A stretch of DNA of 64,000 bases, taken from Ampullaceana balthica. Its lineage: Eukaryota; Mollusca; Gastropoda; Lymnaeidae. This document shows positions 1-11,142 of the stretch, in pieces. The notes under the pieces were generated by a model. It was not told the DNA's origin. It did not search any database and saw only the letters and a program-made list of their open reading frames with translations. The position numbers and the translations under genes were made by a program. Within the stretch, counting starts at the first letter, position 1; the number at the start of each line of letters is the position of its first letter. The stretch is from positions 1,785,313 to 1,849,312 of the forward strand of contig CALYLW010000038.1 of NCBI GenBank assembly GCA_944989445.1. Direction: 5' to 3'.

Positions 1-35
1 ATAGTTTCCGTTCCTTGAAGATGTCTTAACCGAGA

Positions 36-245
36 CTAGTGATTGCAAACCTATGGCGCGCGTGCCACAGTCGGCACGCAGAGCCTCATCAGCTGGCACG
101 CGATTAAAATTTTACTTCCTTAATCAAACCAGCTAATGCAAACCCCCATTTTCGGGTTTTATTGGAGTTTTGGCACTTTGCTATAAATAAGTGGGTTTCG
201 GTTGAATCTTGGGCACGCGCGGCCTCAAAAAAGCTTCGCCACCAC
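36..245. mobile_element. hAT-like MITE, ~200 bp (copy 1)
   Basis: The stretch from CTAGTGATTGCAAACC to GCTTCGCCACCACT is a diverged copy of the element at 28014-28202: both contain GCGTGCCACAG, GGCACGCAGAGCCTCATCAG and a GGGCACGCG block near the right end. Ends are imperfect inverted repeats. Nothing else is visible from 245 to 520. Confidence 0.6.
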
Positions 246-520
246 TAACCCACACCCTTCTCCACACCAAAAGTGGCTTGCTTGATTGGTTGAGTTCATT
301 GCCCAGATTTATTTACCCATCTCTTGTTCTGTGTCCACGTTGGGCTCTGTCTTAGCCGGGGGAAGTACATGTATTGACATCAAGTTTTTAAATGTGTTAA
401 TATTATGTTGGTAGTGGTTAGTGACAAGTATTGGACTTAACCTTAGAACCAAAGTAGGTTTTACAACACCCACCCCAGCCCTTCTGGTTTCCTTGCGGAC
501 ACAATAAAATATTTTTTATC

Positions 521-1479
521 AGATTGATTATGTAACATATGTTAGATTGATTATGTAACTTATGTTAGATTATGTAACATATGTTAGATTGATTATGTAA
601 CTTATGTTAGATTGATTATGTAACTTATGTTAGATTATGTAACATATGTTAGATTGATTATGTAACATATGTTAGATTGATTATGTAACTTATGTTAGAT
701 TATGTAACTTATGTTAGATTGATTATGTAACTTATGTTAGATTGATTATGTAACTTATGTTTGATTGATTATGTAACATATGTTAGATTGATTATGTAAC
801 TTATGTTAGATTGATTATGTAACTTATGTTAGATTGATTATGTAACTTATGTTAGATTGATTATGTAACTTATGTTAGATTGATTATGTAACTTATGTTA
901 GATTGATTATGTAACTTATGTTTGATTGATTATGTAACATATGTCAGATTGATTATGTAACTTATGTTAGATTATGTAACTTATGTTAGATTGATTATGT
1001 AACTTATGTTAGATTGATTATGTAACTTATGTTAGATTGATTATGTAACTTATGTTAGATTGATTATGTAACTTATGTTAGATTATGTAACATATGTTAG
1101 ATTGATTATGTAACTTATGTTAGATTATGTAAATTATGTTAGATTGATTATGTAACTTATGTTAGATTGATTATGTAACTTATGTTAGATTGATTATGTA
1201 ACTTATGTTAGATTATGTAACTTATGTTAGATTGATTATGTAACTTATGTTAGATTGATTATGTAACTTATGTTAGATTATGTAACTTATGTTAGATTGA
1301 TTATGTAACTTATGTTAGATTATGTAACTTATGTTAGATTGATTATGTAACTTATGTTAGATTGATTATGTAACTTATGTTAGATTGATTATGTAACTTA
1401 TGTTAGATTATGTAACTTATGTTAGATTGATTATGTAACTTATGTTAGATTGATTATGTAACTTATGTTAGATTGATTC
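521..1479. repeat. 19/23-bp minisatellite (TTAGATTGATTATGTAAC units)
   Basis: About 44 units alternate between a 23-bp form and a 19-bp form that lacks one GATT. The array ends only 45 bases before the acceptor of the SLC46-like exon at 1525. ATG and TAA recur in all frames and there is no long open frame. Confidence 0.95.
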
Positions 1480-1524
1480 TCTATTACAGTTACGTTAGTA
1501 AACAATTTATTTCCATTTATTTAG

Positions 1525-4500
1525 ATCAAGAAAAGTTTTACCATGTACCTGAGAGATTTTACAGCAGGCAAGGGAAGTAATCGCCTTGGCAAGCGGAGAA
1601 TCGTTCTAACTGTCTTTACCCTGACAGTGGCGGTTAACTTTTCACTCCCGGGAGTGCAGGTCTGTGAACACATTTTTCTATATTGCATTTTGTACAAGAA
1701 TTGGAAGTGCAGCATATAAGGCATTAGTTTAGTGCACATGTTTATTGTAGAGCTGCATATTATTCACAATGGAAAACAGTACATACTTTAAAGCAGTGCT
1801 TCTCAAAGTGGTGGTCCACGAACCTGTGTCGGTCCGTGGGCCATCCACCGCCGGTCCGCAGAAGTTCTAAAAAAATAGGACAGAAAAAATTGTCAGAGCA
1901 GGGAAAATAGTGCACCGGTCCCTGGTGAAATGGAAAAAATTCCTGCCGGTCCGCCATTCTAAAAAGTTTGAGAAGCACTGCTTTAAAGCACTTAATGGTA
2001 TTGCTTTTTATGATTGACTTATGACATTTTGGTCCCTTACACTGTTACCTAGATGTGATACAAGCGCATATAGGGCATCAAGTTGACACACATTTGCTGT
2101 GTCACATAGAATTCATGAATAAGATAAGATAAGATAATAAGATATTTTTTGGTTAGGCCCGTACTTTGTACCACGATTTAATGAGCAGCAGTATCATAGA
2201 TTGCACAATTATCCAGGTAACAGGTAACCTGTCTGTTGGTCAAATTAACCTTACTATAAACCAGTGTTGCTCAATTATTTTCTGTCACGCCCCGCAATAG
2301 GAAGAAGAAAACCTTTCGCGCCCCTCGCGCCACAGTTAATAGCATAATTTGTCTAATAAATTTTTATAAGTACATGTACACCATTTCGTGCCCCCTTTAG
2401 GGAGCCTCGCGCCCACTATTTGAGAAACACTGCTGTAAACAGACCAGATCAAACACAGTTTTTATTAAATCCTTTATATTAACTCGTGGTGTCTGCGGCG
2501 GACCTTGCTTGCTTGCTTGCTTGCTTGTCGCCAAAACTTTTGATCGATTTTTAACCCACTTGCTCGCAAGATAGCGAGCTGAAATTTTGCAGGCCTTTTC
2601 TTACCGATGATAAAAACAATGTATCAAAATTTCAGATCGATCGCATGTACCGTAATTAAATTATTGATTTTTTAGATTATTTTATTTATTCCTATGTATC
2701 ATGCTATTTTTTGAGATAGAGCGTCGCGGTGCGTATTATATTGAACAACCTTTCTGTCGCGCAATAAGGTGCGTATTTTACTGACAACACTTTTTATAAA
2801 CCTATTCCTGATCGGTGCGCATTATATTAAACACGTTTTACGACACAACTGCAATTTTGTATTTTTGGATGGTCTTGCGCTGCGTGTTATAATGAACATT
2901 CTTTTAGTTACGTCTCATACGTAAAGGATTTATAGTCAAAAACTTGGTTTTTTACGGGTTGTTTTTTTCTTTTTAAATATACTGCAATAGTGTATAATAT
3001 TTAATTTTGTTTTACAGAAACTTGATTCTGAAAGAAAGAGTTTATAAAACTGCGGTGTTAAGGGGGTTGAGGATATATTATTATAGTTCAGCAAAGAAGG
3101 GTTTTGGTTGTACTAACTGCCACTCTTATAAAGAAAAAATGTGCCACATGAAAATATTTCTTTGTTTTGTCAAGTAACGTAAGTAGTTGGGAAGTGCACT
3201 CATTACTCATTTCAAATGGTTCAAAAACAATCAAAGGTGGGGGGTTGTATTTCTATTATTTTAAAAATGTATCCCATTGTGTTGAATGTTCAAATCCCAT
3301 TGTGTTGAATGTTAATACCCCATTGTGTTGAATGTTCATATCCCATTGTGTTGAATGTTCATATCCCATTGTGTTAAATGTTCATACCCCATTGTGTTTT
3401 GAATGTTCATATCCCATTGTGTTGAATGTTCATATCCCAGTGTGTTGAATGTTAATATCCCATTGTGTTAAATGTTAATATCCCATTGTGTTGAATGTTA
3501 ATATCCCATTGTCTTGAATGTTCATATCCCATTGCTTTGAATGTTCGTATCCCATTGTGTTGAATGTTCATATCCCATTGTCTTGAATGTTCATATCCCA
3601 TTGCTTTGAATGTTCGTATCCCATTGTGTTGAATGTTCATATCCTATTGTGTTGAAGGTTCATAATGTTAAATTGTACAACCTCTGAATGTTATGTCTCT
3701 ATTTCTTTCAGAATCTGTACTTGATGAAATATCCTATCTGCTGGGGTGCTACAAAAGTCTTGACCTTCGGGGGTGTCTCGATGGTCTGTAACTGGGTGGC
3801 CATCTTGATTCTGCTCACTTTGCTGCAGAGGGTGTTCAAAATGGCCGACCGCCACGTCGCGATCATCGGTGTGATCTCCAGTGCCGCCTCCTGTCTGTTC
3901 ATGTCGTTGGCCGTCAATGACGTCATGGTCTATGAAGGTGAGGGTCGTTGGATAAGAATCTGGATGAAAAAGCCAAGAGGAGTTTACAAAACTATTGTCT
4001 TCACTGTTGAAACTACTTCTGTGTCATTGTCATCCCTGTCTATCTGTGTCATTCCTGTATGTCTTTGTAATCCATGTCTATTATTGTCAACCCTGTCTAT
4101 CTTTGTCAAGCCTGTTCATCCTTGTTATCCATGTCTATCCTTGTTATTCCTGTCAGTGGCTGTGTTAAACATCATGACAAGGTCCATCATCCCTATGCTG
4201 AGGTCAGTCATCACAGGTTTGGCAGACCCCACAGATCAAGGTAAGAGAACCTCTGGTTGATCAATACATTCGTTTAAAATCTAAGTATCGCTCTTATTGA
4301 TAGACTAGAAATGTTTCAAAATATAATTTGAACCTCTCTTTAATAAAACAATTAAATGCTTGTAATTATTATGTTTTTATGTAAGCTTCCCATTTAAAAA
4401 AAAATTACTGGTTTAGTTAAACAATGAATATATATACATTTGTAATTATATCAATATCAATAATTACTGAACACTTGATAATGATATATTTACATTTTAT

Positions 4501-5978
4501 TTGATGTTCTTTAAATTTTATTCCCTATATTTAATATACAGTGAATTTATCTGGCTTTCTAGATGTATTTCATTCTATGCAATGTCAATGATATATTTAA
4601 AATACATTTTTTTAATTTAACCATTTTCACCCCTGCATTAGATTATGTTGGTGGGTCACCCTTTCTCTACCGCCTCAATTGTCCACTTCCTGTGATCACA
4701 TATCCCATCTGGCTTTTGTTTACACAGGTGCAGTGTATGCTGGGATGGGATGCATAGAAACAATTGGCGCAAGTCTCTTCAGCTTGGCTGCCAATCGTAT
4801 TTTCTATGTGACACTGACAACATGGGCTGGGCTGATCTTTGCACTCTTTGCAGTCCTTATGGTGATAGCACTGGTACTTCTCATGTAAGTCAAGCCATTG
4901 GTCTAATGGGTTCAAGGTCACTGGCTGGGAGGTCATGGTTAAAGGTCATGTTTTGTAGACCACAGGTTAAGGGTTCATGGCTGTTTTGATTTTAAATTCT
5001 TCATCTTCTTTGTTAAACTTTTGAAGAGGCTTCAATATAATTACATTTTTTAAAGATAGTTAAATGATTTGTTAAAATGATTGATACGTTTAAACTAAAA
5101 ATGATTTGTTAAAATGATTGATACGTTTAAACTAAAAATGATTTGTTAAAATGATTGATACGTTTAAACTAAAAATGATTTGTTAAAATGATTGATACAT
5201 TTAAACTAAAAATGATTTGTTAAAATGATTGATACGTTTAAACTAAAAATGATTTGTTAAAATGATTGATACATTTAAACTAAAAATGATTTGTTAAAAT
5301 GATTGATACATTTAAACTAAAAATGATTTGTTAAAATGATTGATACCTTTAAACTAAAAATGATTTGTTAAAATGATTGATACAATTAAACTAAAAATGA
5401 TTTGTTAAAATGATTGATACATTTAAACTAAAAATGATTTGTTAAAATGATTGATACCTTTAAACTAAAAATGATTTGTTAAAATGATTGATACGTTTAA
5501 ACTAAAAATGATTTGTTAAAATGATTGATACGTTTAAACTAAAAATGATTTGTTAAAATGATTGATACGTTTAAACTAAAAATGATTTGTTAAAATTTGT
5601 TTAAACTAAAAAAATAACATGCACAGTTTGAGCCATAGAGTATAAACATGTGTCCTATAAACATGTGTCCTATAAACATGTGCCCTACAAACATGTTTCC
5701 TATAAACATGTGTCCTATAAACATATGGCCTATACAAACAAAGCCTATAAATTATAAACATTTGGCCTATATAGCCCATAAATATTTTCCTATAAACATA
5801 TGGCCTATAAACAAATGGCATGTTTTTATTTGATATCTAACTGATCATGTTTTATTCATATTTCCCCAGTGTCCTTAATGTTATGGTGGCAAAAGAGCAA
5901 CGATCCCATTTACATAACAATCAGCCCATTAATGGTCATTACTCACCCATACAACCGGAGCCTGACCCATCGTGGTAA
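1525..5978 (+). CDS. SLC46-like MFS transporter, 3' half (five exons)
   Basis: I assemble exons 1525-1659, 3712-3937, 4157-4240, 4728-4884 and 5870-5978, each bounded by AG and GT; phases 0, 1, 1, 2 agree and total 236 codons plus TAA. The product is the C-terminal half of a major-facilitator protein: a basic cytoplasmic stretch before the first helix (IKKSFTMYLRDF, GKRRIVLTVFTLTVAV), the segment LYLMKYPICWG followed by hydrophobic helices, the loop ADPTDQG, helices beginning AVYAGMGCIE, and a short polar tail ending DPSW. The loop resembles the DPEEQG-type motif of SLC46 proteins (PCFT/SLC46A3 family), which move folates or related solutes with protons. Substrate is not predictable here. The 5' exons lie upstream of the window. 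The family call comes from remembered motif patterns, not a search. Confidence 0.8.
1794..1980. mobile_element. hAT MITE, 187 bp, perfect 8-bp target duplication
   Basis: Ends CAGTGCTTCTCAAAG and GTTTGAGAAGCACTG are inverted repeats and the element is flanked by CTTTAAAG on both sides (1786-1793, 1981-1988). The same family, same length and opposite orientation, is at 43243-43429. It lies in an intron of the SLC46-like gene. Confidence 0.93.
2262..2432. mobile_element. hAT MITE, 171 bp
   Basis: CAGTGTTGCTCAA at the left pairs with TTTGAGAAACACTG at the right; flanks CTATAAAC and CTGTAAAC differ at one of eight bases. It lies in the SLC46-like intron 1660-3711. Confidence 0.85.
2460..2975 (-). 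repeat. ~500-bp dispersed repeat with TATAAAGGATTTA ends (copy 1)
   Basis: This is an inverted single copy of the unit arrayed at 62790-64000: shared blocks include GATCGATCGCATGTACCG, GCGCAATAAGGTGCG, CTGATCGGTGCGCA and GGATTTATAGTCAAAAAC. Both ends carry ATAAATCCTTTA in inverted orientation. It has a GCTT microsatellite near 2508-2527. No coding capacity is seen, so it is probably a non-autonomous element. Confidence 0.8.
3271..3664. repeat. 23-bp minisatellite (ATCCCATTGTGTTGAATG)
   Basis: About 17 units of 23 bp, with recurring GTCTTG and GCTTTG variants arranged in pairs, end 47 bases before the acceptor of the exon at 3712. The open frame across it is repeat-derived. Confidence 0.93.
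5061..5612. repeat. 37-bp minisatellite in the SLC46-like intron
   Basis: About 15 near-identical 37-bp units containing GATTTGTTAAAATGATTG; the main variable site is the base after GATAC (CGTTT, CATTT, CCTTT, CAATT). Confidence 0.95.
5642..5818. repeat. 15-bp degenerate minisatellite (TATAAACATGTGTCC)
   Basis: About twelve diverged units with core CCTATAAACAT just upstream of the last SLC46-like exon. Confidence 0.85.
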
Positions 5979-6150
5979 AACAAGAAGTAGAACTGACCCA
6001 TCATGGTAAAACAAGAAGTAGAACTGACCCATCGTGGTAAAACAAGAAGTAGAACTGACCCATCGTGGTAAAACAAGAAGTAGAACTGACCCATCGTGGT
6101 AAAACAAGAAGTAGAACTGACCCATCGTGGTAAAACAAGAAGTAGAAAGT
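5963..6150. repeat. 31-bp minisatellite starting inside the transporter's last codons
   Basis: Six units begin GACCCATCGTGGTAAAACA. The first unit encodes the last residues DPSW and supplies the TAA stop at 5976-5978; the other five form the start of the 3' UTR. Confidence 0.92.
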
Positions 6151-7100
6151 CACCTCAGAACTTCTCACTTCTGATGCCATTTCTGATAACTCATCCTCAA
6201 GACCTCGGGTTGCGTTGCACCATTTTCAGTTCAGAGGCTTTTTTCTCCACTCAGGTCTTTTTGAATGTTGTGTAGAAAATGAAACAGATCAAAACTCCTG
6301 CTTTATCATCGGTCGGCATCTTAAACTAAGGATCACAGTTGTGGAGCTATAAGGGGAGATAAAGAAACATTCCTTTTTTTCTTCAAATAAACAAATATGA
6401 CTAGGCATTCACATCTTAATGAATTGTTAAACTGCCAAAATCTGGGATCATAAACATTTTTCATTTAGAGAAACTTCGCTCCTCATACAATACCACAATT
6501 ATTGTAACAAAATTTTGGCACAGAGGAAAAGTCATCCTGAGAGAGCCATGAATTTGTGACTAGGACAAGGGGAAATAATTGCTTGTCTACATCAATACAG
6601 AGTTATGAATTGGGACATACTGGTGAAGATCAGTGCAGACTGATGACATGGGACTTAATTTCTGCTTCAAAGTGGAATGTTAAAGTAGCCATAGATTTCA
6701 ACACCGCGAAACAGGAATATCAGGGCCATTGTGTGACATCCTGAAACCCCTTTAAACATTTGTGAGTTGTGTCCCTGTATTTAAAGTGGAAAGTAAAAAT
6801 TTTTCCTTAATACAGCTTAGGGATGTTTTTACAGGGCCCTCTGCAGGGGTTGCGGCGCCCGCACAAGGACTCTCAGGGATGATTTCAAAGTGTATGGATA
6901 ATGGACGTTGTTCCTACTATAACCTAGTGGTAACGAAATAAAAGCCAAAGATAAACCAAATGGTCAACAATCGGTCAACATTCATCTTCAGGAAGTTCAG
7001 CCATAACTTCCACTCCAGGATGGGGGGACTTATGGGCTGACTTTTTGTCTTGGGCAGTTGCATATGCAACAATATTTATGTTAGATTTTTTTATACTTTA
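6151..7100. other. no coding feature seen; probable 3' UTR and downstream DNA
   Basis: Follows the SLC46-like stop codon and contains the AATAAA at 6386. A short GC-rich patch at 6830-6880 looks like transposon debris. No exon-like segment was recognised. Confidence 0.4.
6386..6391 (+). terminator. candidate polyadenylation signal of the SLC46-like gene
   Basis: AATAAA lies about 410 bases after the TAA at 5976-5978. It is the first canonical signal I see downstream; the intervening 3' UTR begins inside a 31-bp minisatellite. Position alone supports it. Confidence 0.35.
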
Positions 7101-7109
7101 CCAGATAAC

Positions 7110-7345
7110 ATGAAATGCAAGAACAAACACATACAAGTTTTCCTTCTTCCCGTCCGGAATTCGGGCGTGGAATGGGTTGCCTGAAGAAACCAGGAAAACC
7201 AACACTTTATCAGCATTTAAATCTCTAATAAAAATGCAGGACTAAACACAAACCATAGATAAGCGTAGGACGCAATAATCTTCTGTATAGAAGGAGCGTC
7301 TGTAAACAGATAAGATAAGATAAGATAAGATAAGATAAGAAATGA
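7110..7345 (+). mobile_element. 3' end of a Jockey-type LINE (severely 5'-truncated)
   Basis: From CAAGAACAAACACATACAAG to the (AGATA) tail, this matches the 3' UTR of the LINE at 37700-38890 almost base for base (GGCGTGGAATGGGTTGCCTG, AGGAGCGTCTGTAAACAG). The tail is a microsatellite of AGATA units, which is typical of non-poly(A) LINE tails. Confidence 0.88.
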
Positions 7346-7574
7346 TGTGATTCTATGTGTATTTATGTGCTTCAGACTTACATCAGATGAATTCATATGT
7401 TGTTAGTGCCCATCAAAAAAAAACAACTGTAGTTACAAAATTTTTAAAGATACTTACAGACCTTTCTATTTTACTGCACCCCATTAATATTTTGTTAGTT
7501 TGTTAATATGTATTATATTCCCTCATCTTTTCTTGTGTCTTGTATATAATTACTTTGTGCAATCAGGGTTATTC

Positions 7575-8160
7575 ATTAATTTTTAGTTATAATTCATCGG
7601 CATCCTTCTGTCTCGAGGGACCATGGTGCACCACCGTTGGGTTGGGTTCCATTTCGTCGTGTGGCTGAGCAGTCCTATCATTGAGTGACAGTCTTTTCCA
7701 CAGCTTTTGCACACGAGTTCTGTGCTTCCCAATATTTTGTCCTTTCTCCTAGCTCTTCTGTCCGTAGCCTCCTCCATCCTTCTTTCCTCGGTTGCTATGA
7801 CGCCCTCATGGACAACTGTGCGCCACGTAGATCTGTCTTCTGCTTTGTATTCTCAGTCACTTGTGTTTATTCTGGCGGCTTTCATATCTCTCTGGCAGAC
7901 ATCTTTAAATCGGGGACGTGGGTGACCTGTCTTCCTCTTTCCCAATGCCAGTTCTCCATATAGGAGGTCCTTGGTGATACGACCCCGGGCTCATTCTTTT
8001 TACATGTTCTAGCCATCTTAGGCGTCTTTCACTAAGGATTGACAACATGCTTTGGATATTGGCACACATCAGGACCTCACTATTTGTCACTTTGTCCTGC
8101 CATTTTAAGCCAAGGATGCGACCCACGCACCTCAAGTGGAAGCTATTAAGCTTGCGATTT
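7575..8160 (-). pseudogene. LINE reverse-transcriptase C-terminal fragment
   Basis: The minus strand at 7583-7777 encodes CKSCGKDCHSMIGLLSHT, the CxxCGRDCHSRIGLxSH knuckle found near the end of many LINE ORF2 proteins. At 7905-8135 it encodes ILGLKWQDKVTNSEVL and ERRLRWLEHVKRM, the segment just upstream in the same protein class. The two are separated by frameshifts, so this is a decayed fragment. Confidence 0.8.
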
Positions 8161-8261
8161 TTAGTTATAACATCACTGCTACTGATACTATGATAGTTAA
8201 TATGAAATATGTTATATGTGTGGCTTCTACTGTCTCAAAATTAAGATGAAGTAACAATTAC

Positions 8262-8452
8262 AAGGAAAGAGGGCATGGTGGTCCAGCAGCATGCGCGTTT
8301 TTTGGTGTACTGAGTCATGGGTTCGTCTCCGTGAGGGCAGGGACAAGTTTCCATGGCTTAAGGATGGCCCTGAGCCAGGGATTGTGCAAAAAGGAGCCAG
8401 AATGATCAGAATATGAATCATGGGCCCTAAATAAATAGAAGAAGAAGAAGAA
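8262..8452 (+). mobile_element. tRNA-derived SINE-like element
   Basis: TGGTGGTCCAGCAGCATGCG resembles an A box and GGGTTCGTCTCC a B box, about 45 bases apart; the 3' end is a (GAA)n run at 8440-8452. No similar copy was found in this window. Confidence 0.5.
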
Positions 8453-8459
8453 TTCAAGC

Positions 8460-11050
8460 TACCATATTTATCTAGTCATAAAAACTTTTAAAGTCAGGAA
8501 AAGCTTATTAAAAAGCCTACTTCTAAAGTGATCACAAAAGGCAGACGTGTTATTGATGGACTGTTATAACAGGTATTATCTTTGAATGAAATAGTGCAGT
8601 ATTGCAAGAATTTAGAATGAACATAAATATATGAATGTCAATATAAGCTATCAATAAAAATATATAAAATGTGTCAGGGTCAAAACAAAAGAGACCTCCC
8701 TCATATCTTAATGATTAGTATTATTTTCCTGCTGGAGATTACACAAATAAGCAAACCAAACACTGTACATAAATATCAAGTAGAGATTTATTTCTTTATT
8801 GCTTTCTTGAAAAATTGATCCAAAATTATTTTTACAAAACAAATAATTTGTTGAAAACATCTTTAGAAATTAATTGATATTATGCAGTTGTTACTGATTT
8901 ACGTGATTTCATATTGTCTGACAATTTTTTTACAATCATGGAGTCTTAAACTGTTGCATTGGTATTCTTGTGCAGAGTTTTTTTGTTTTTTTTTAAAGTA
9001 CAGAAACTCATGAAATAAGGTTACGGAAAAAAACGCTGGGAAAAAAGCACTGTTCTTGTGGATGTACAAAAGCATGTTAGTTAACTGTGAAGTTCGATTC
9101 ATTTTAAAATTTCATTTTCAAAAATGTTTATAAGGGGTCTATGACCTTTAATAGCCCCATGAAAAAAATGATTAAGAACACTTGGCTATAAAGAAATTTC
9201 ATATCAATCTTTTACATTTTGCATGCATCAAAAAATATATGTTTTCACATTTCTACATGATTTTTGACAACTTCATTATAACTATGTCTGAAGATAATAT
9301 GTCATCTAAACAGTGTTTGTTTTTAACCTCCACCAGATTGAACATTTCCAATAACTGGCTGGTTTCTACATTTGATCACAGTATTTTGATTTATAAAACA
9401 TTGCTGTATTATAATAAATGTTGGTGTTAAAGTGAATACATTTTATTGGGACACTCAGTATATTTCATTTTCAAATCATTTAATGCTTGAAAAATAATAG
9501 ATATTTTAAAAATTAAGTACCTCTCATACAGAATATCATCACAAATAAGGAGATCCATTCTGTTAATAAACATTTTATTTACAAAAAATATAATTTTACA
9601 AATTTAATAAATCTCATGCTCTTAAATGCATTAGAAGATACATGTATTCTAAAGTAGTCTAATGGATGCTGGTAGGATGCTTAAGAATACTCATCATTCA
9701 TCCCTGTGAATTTTCTCTGAATTAAATAAATTTATATAACTTATTTTCATATTTTCAAAAATGCGTAAGTGCTACGAATTAAATAGTGAAGTAAGAGACA
9801 CTTTAACAAATAACAATTGCTAGACCATGTAAAAGTGTGGGGTTTTTTTTTCAAAATCAAAGTAATTACAATACAAACTTTATGAAAAATTTTGCCTAAC
9901 CGTTAATACTGTTAAAACTATTTATCTTAAAGACATTTTTTAAAAATTATTTAATGCATAGGTTTTTAAAGCTAACTTGTTCTTTAATATGGCCATATGT
10001 ACTATAAGAATTTAAAAAAAATTTTTGAATAATATGATACCATAATACTGACTCCTGAAAAAACGAAAAAAAATTGAGGGCAGATATGTAAAGTATTTAA
10101 CACTTACAATGTTTAATGAATAATAATTTTCATTACATCAGTGCCAAATTCTTTCTGAGAAATATTACTCATGAATTCTTTTACACCTGACGGCAATTTA
10201 ACCTTTTCAATCTTTTTATTTAAGTTGAATACATAAAATATTAAATTAAAACAAAATAATAATCAGGTTGAAATTTTAAAAAGTTATTTTTAATATTTTA
10301 CTAATAATACCTGCTCACAATAAAAAATTATACAAAATGACTTAACTCACATATTCAAATTTTAATCAATGTATGAAGTGGAAACTAAATTGTTATTTAT
10401 TGTTTGAAAAACATTGTCAGTATTGTTATTACTCATTTACAAGCAATTAGTTATGGTAAGTGGTGGGATAGGAAGCAAACAGACAATTTTTGTATTTCAT
10501 CTTCAAAATGTGACAAGCGTTTGCACATTTCCAGGCCAATGAAACCAAATGTTTAGCTTTCCATAATTAAAATTGGTCTCTTATGAAACAGTGGTCCATG
10601 TTGACTAACATTAAGTTTCTTAACGTGTAGTGTCTAAACCGGAAAATTAGACCTTTGAACTAATGAAGCAGCTTTAAACAGTAAAAAAATTATTTTCAAC
10701 TACATGTAGCTCAATCAAGAATAGGTATCTTAAAATAGTCAATGATTATGTTAATAATTGTAATTATTCATTTAAATTAGATTTCATTCAGATATAATAT
10801 TAATATATTTAAGACCACAATAAGACAAATATGCATTTTAATATTGAGAAAGTGAAATAAATTAGTTTAATATAAATGATTTCATAAATAAATATTTTTG
10901 CTTAGACAACAACAACAAAAATTAATTTATTTACAAATAATTTTGTGGAAGCTTCCCGTCATCTGTTTCTGCACATGAATATCACAAGGAGGGGAGAAGG
11001 TAAGCAACTCAGTTTAAACACGATAATAAATAAAGACATTAACGTTAGTT
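8460..11050. other. AT-rich DNA without recognised genes
   Basis: Long runs of A and T, many short frames, no splice-bounded conserved segment. The distal 3' UTR of the TMEM196-like gene could extend here. Confidence 0.4.
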
Positions 11051-11053
11051 CCC

Positions 11054-11059
11054 TTTATT
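11054..11059 (-). terminator. candidate polyadenylation signal of the TMEM196-like gene
   Basis: TTTATT on the plus strand reads AATAAA on the gene strand, about 85 bases past the stop codon. It is the nearest canonical signal. Confidence 0.4.
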
Positions 11060-11142
11060 TGAGCCCCCCTATTCCATTATTGCTTGTGCGTTCAGTCGGC
11101 CACCTGTCTGTCTCACTGTGACGTGTTGAACCTGAAGCTGGT

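Noticed and set aside
3708..3926. Minus-strand frame opposite the SLC46-like exon
   Set aside because: Antisense shadow of a well-supported exon with matching splice sites and helices.
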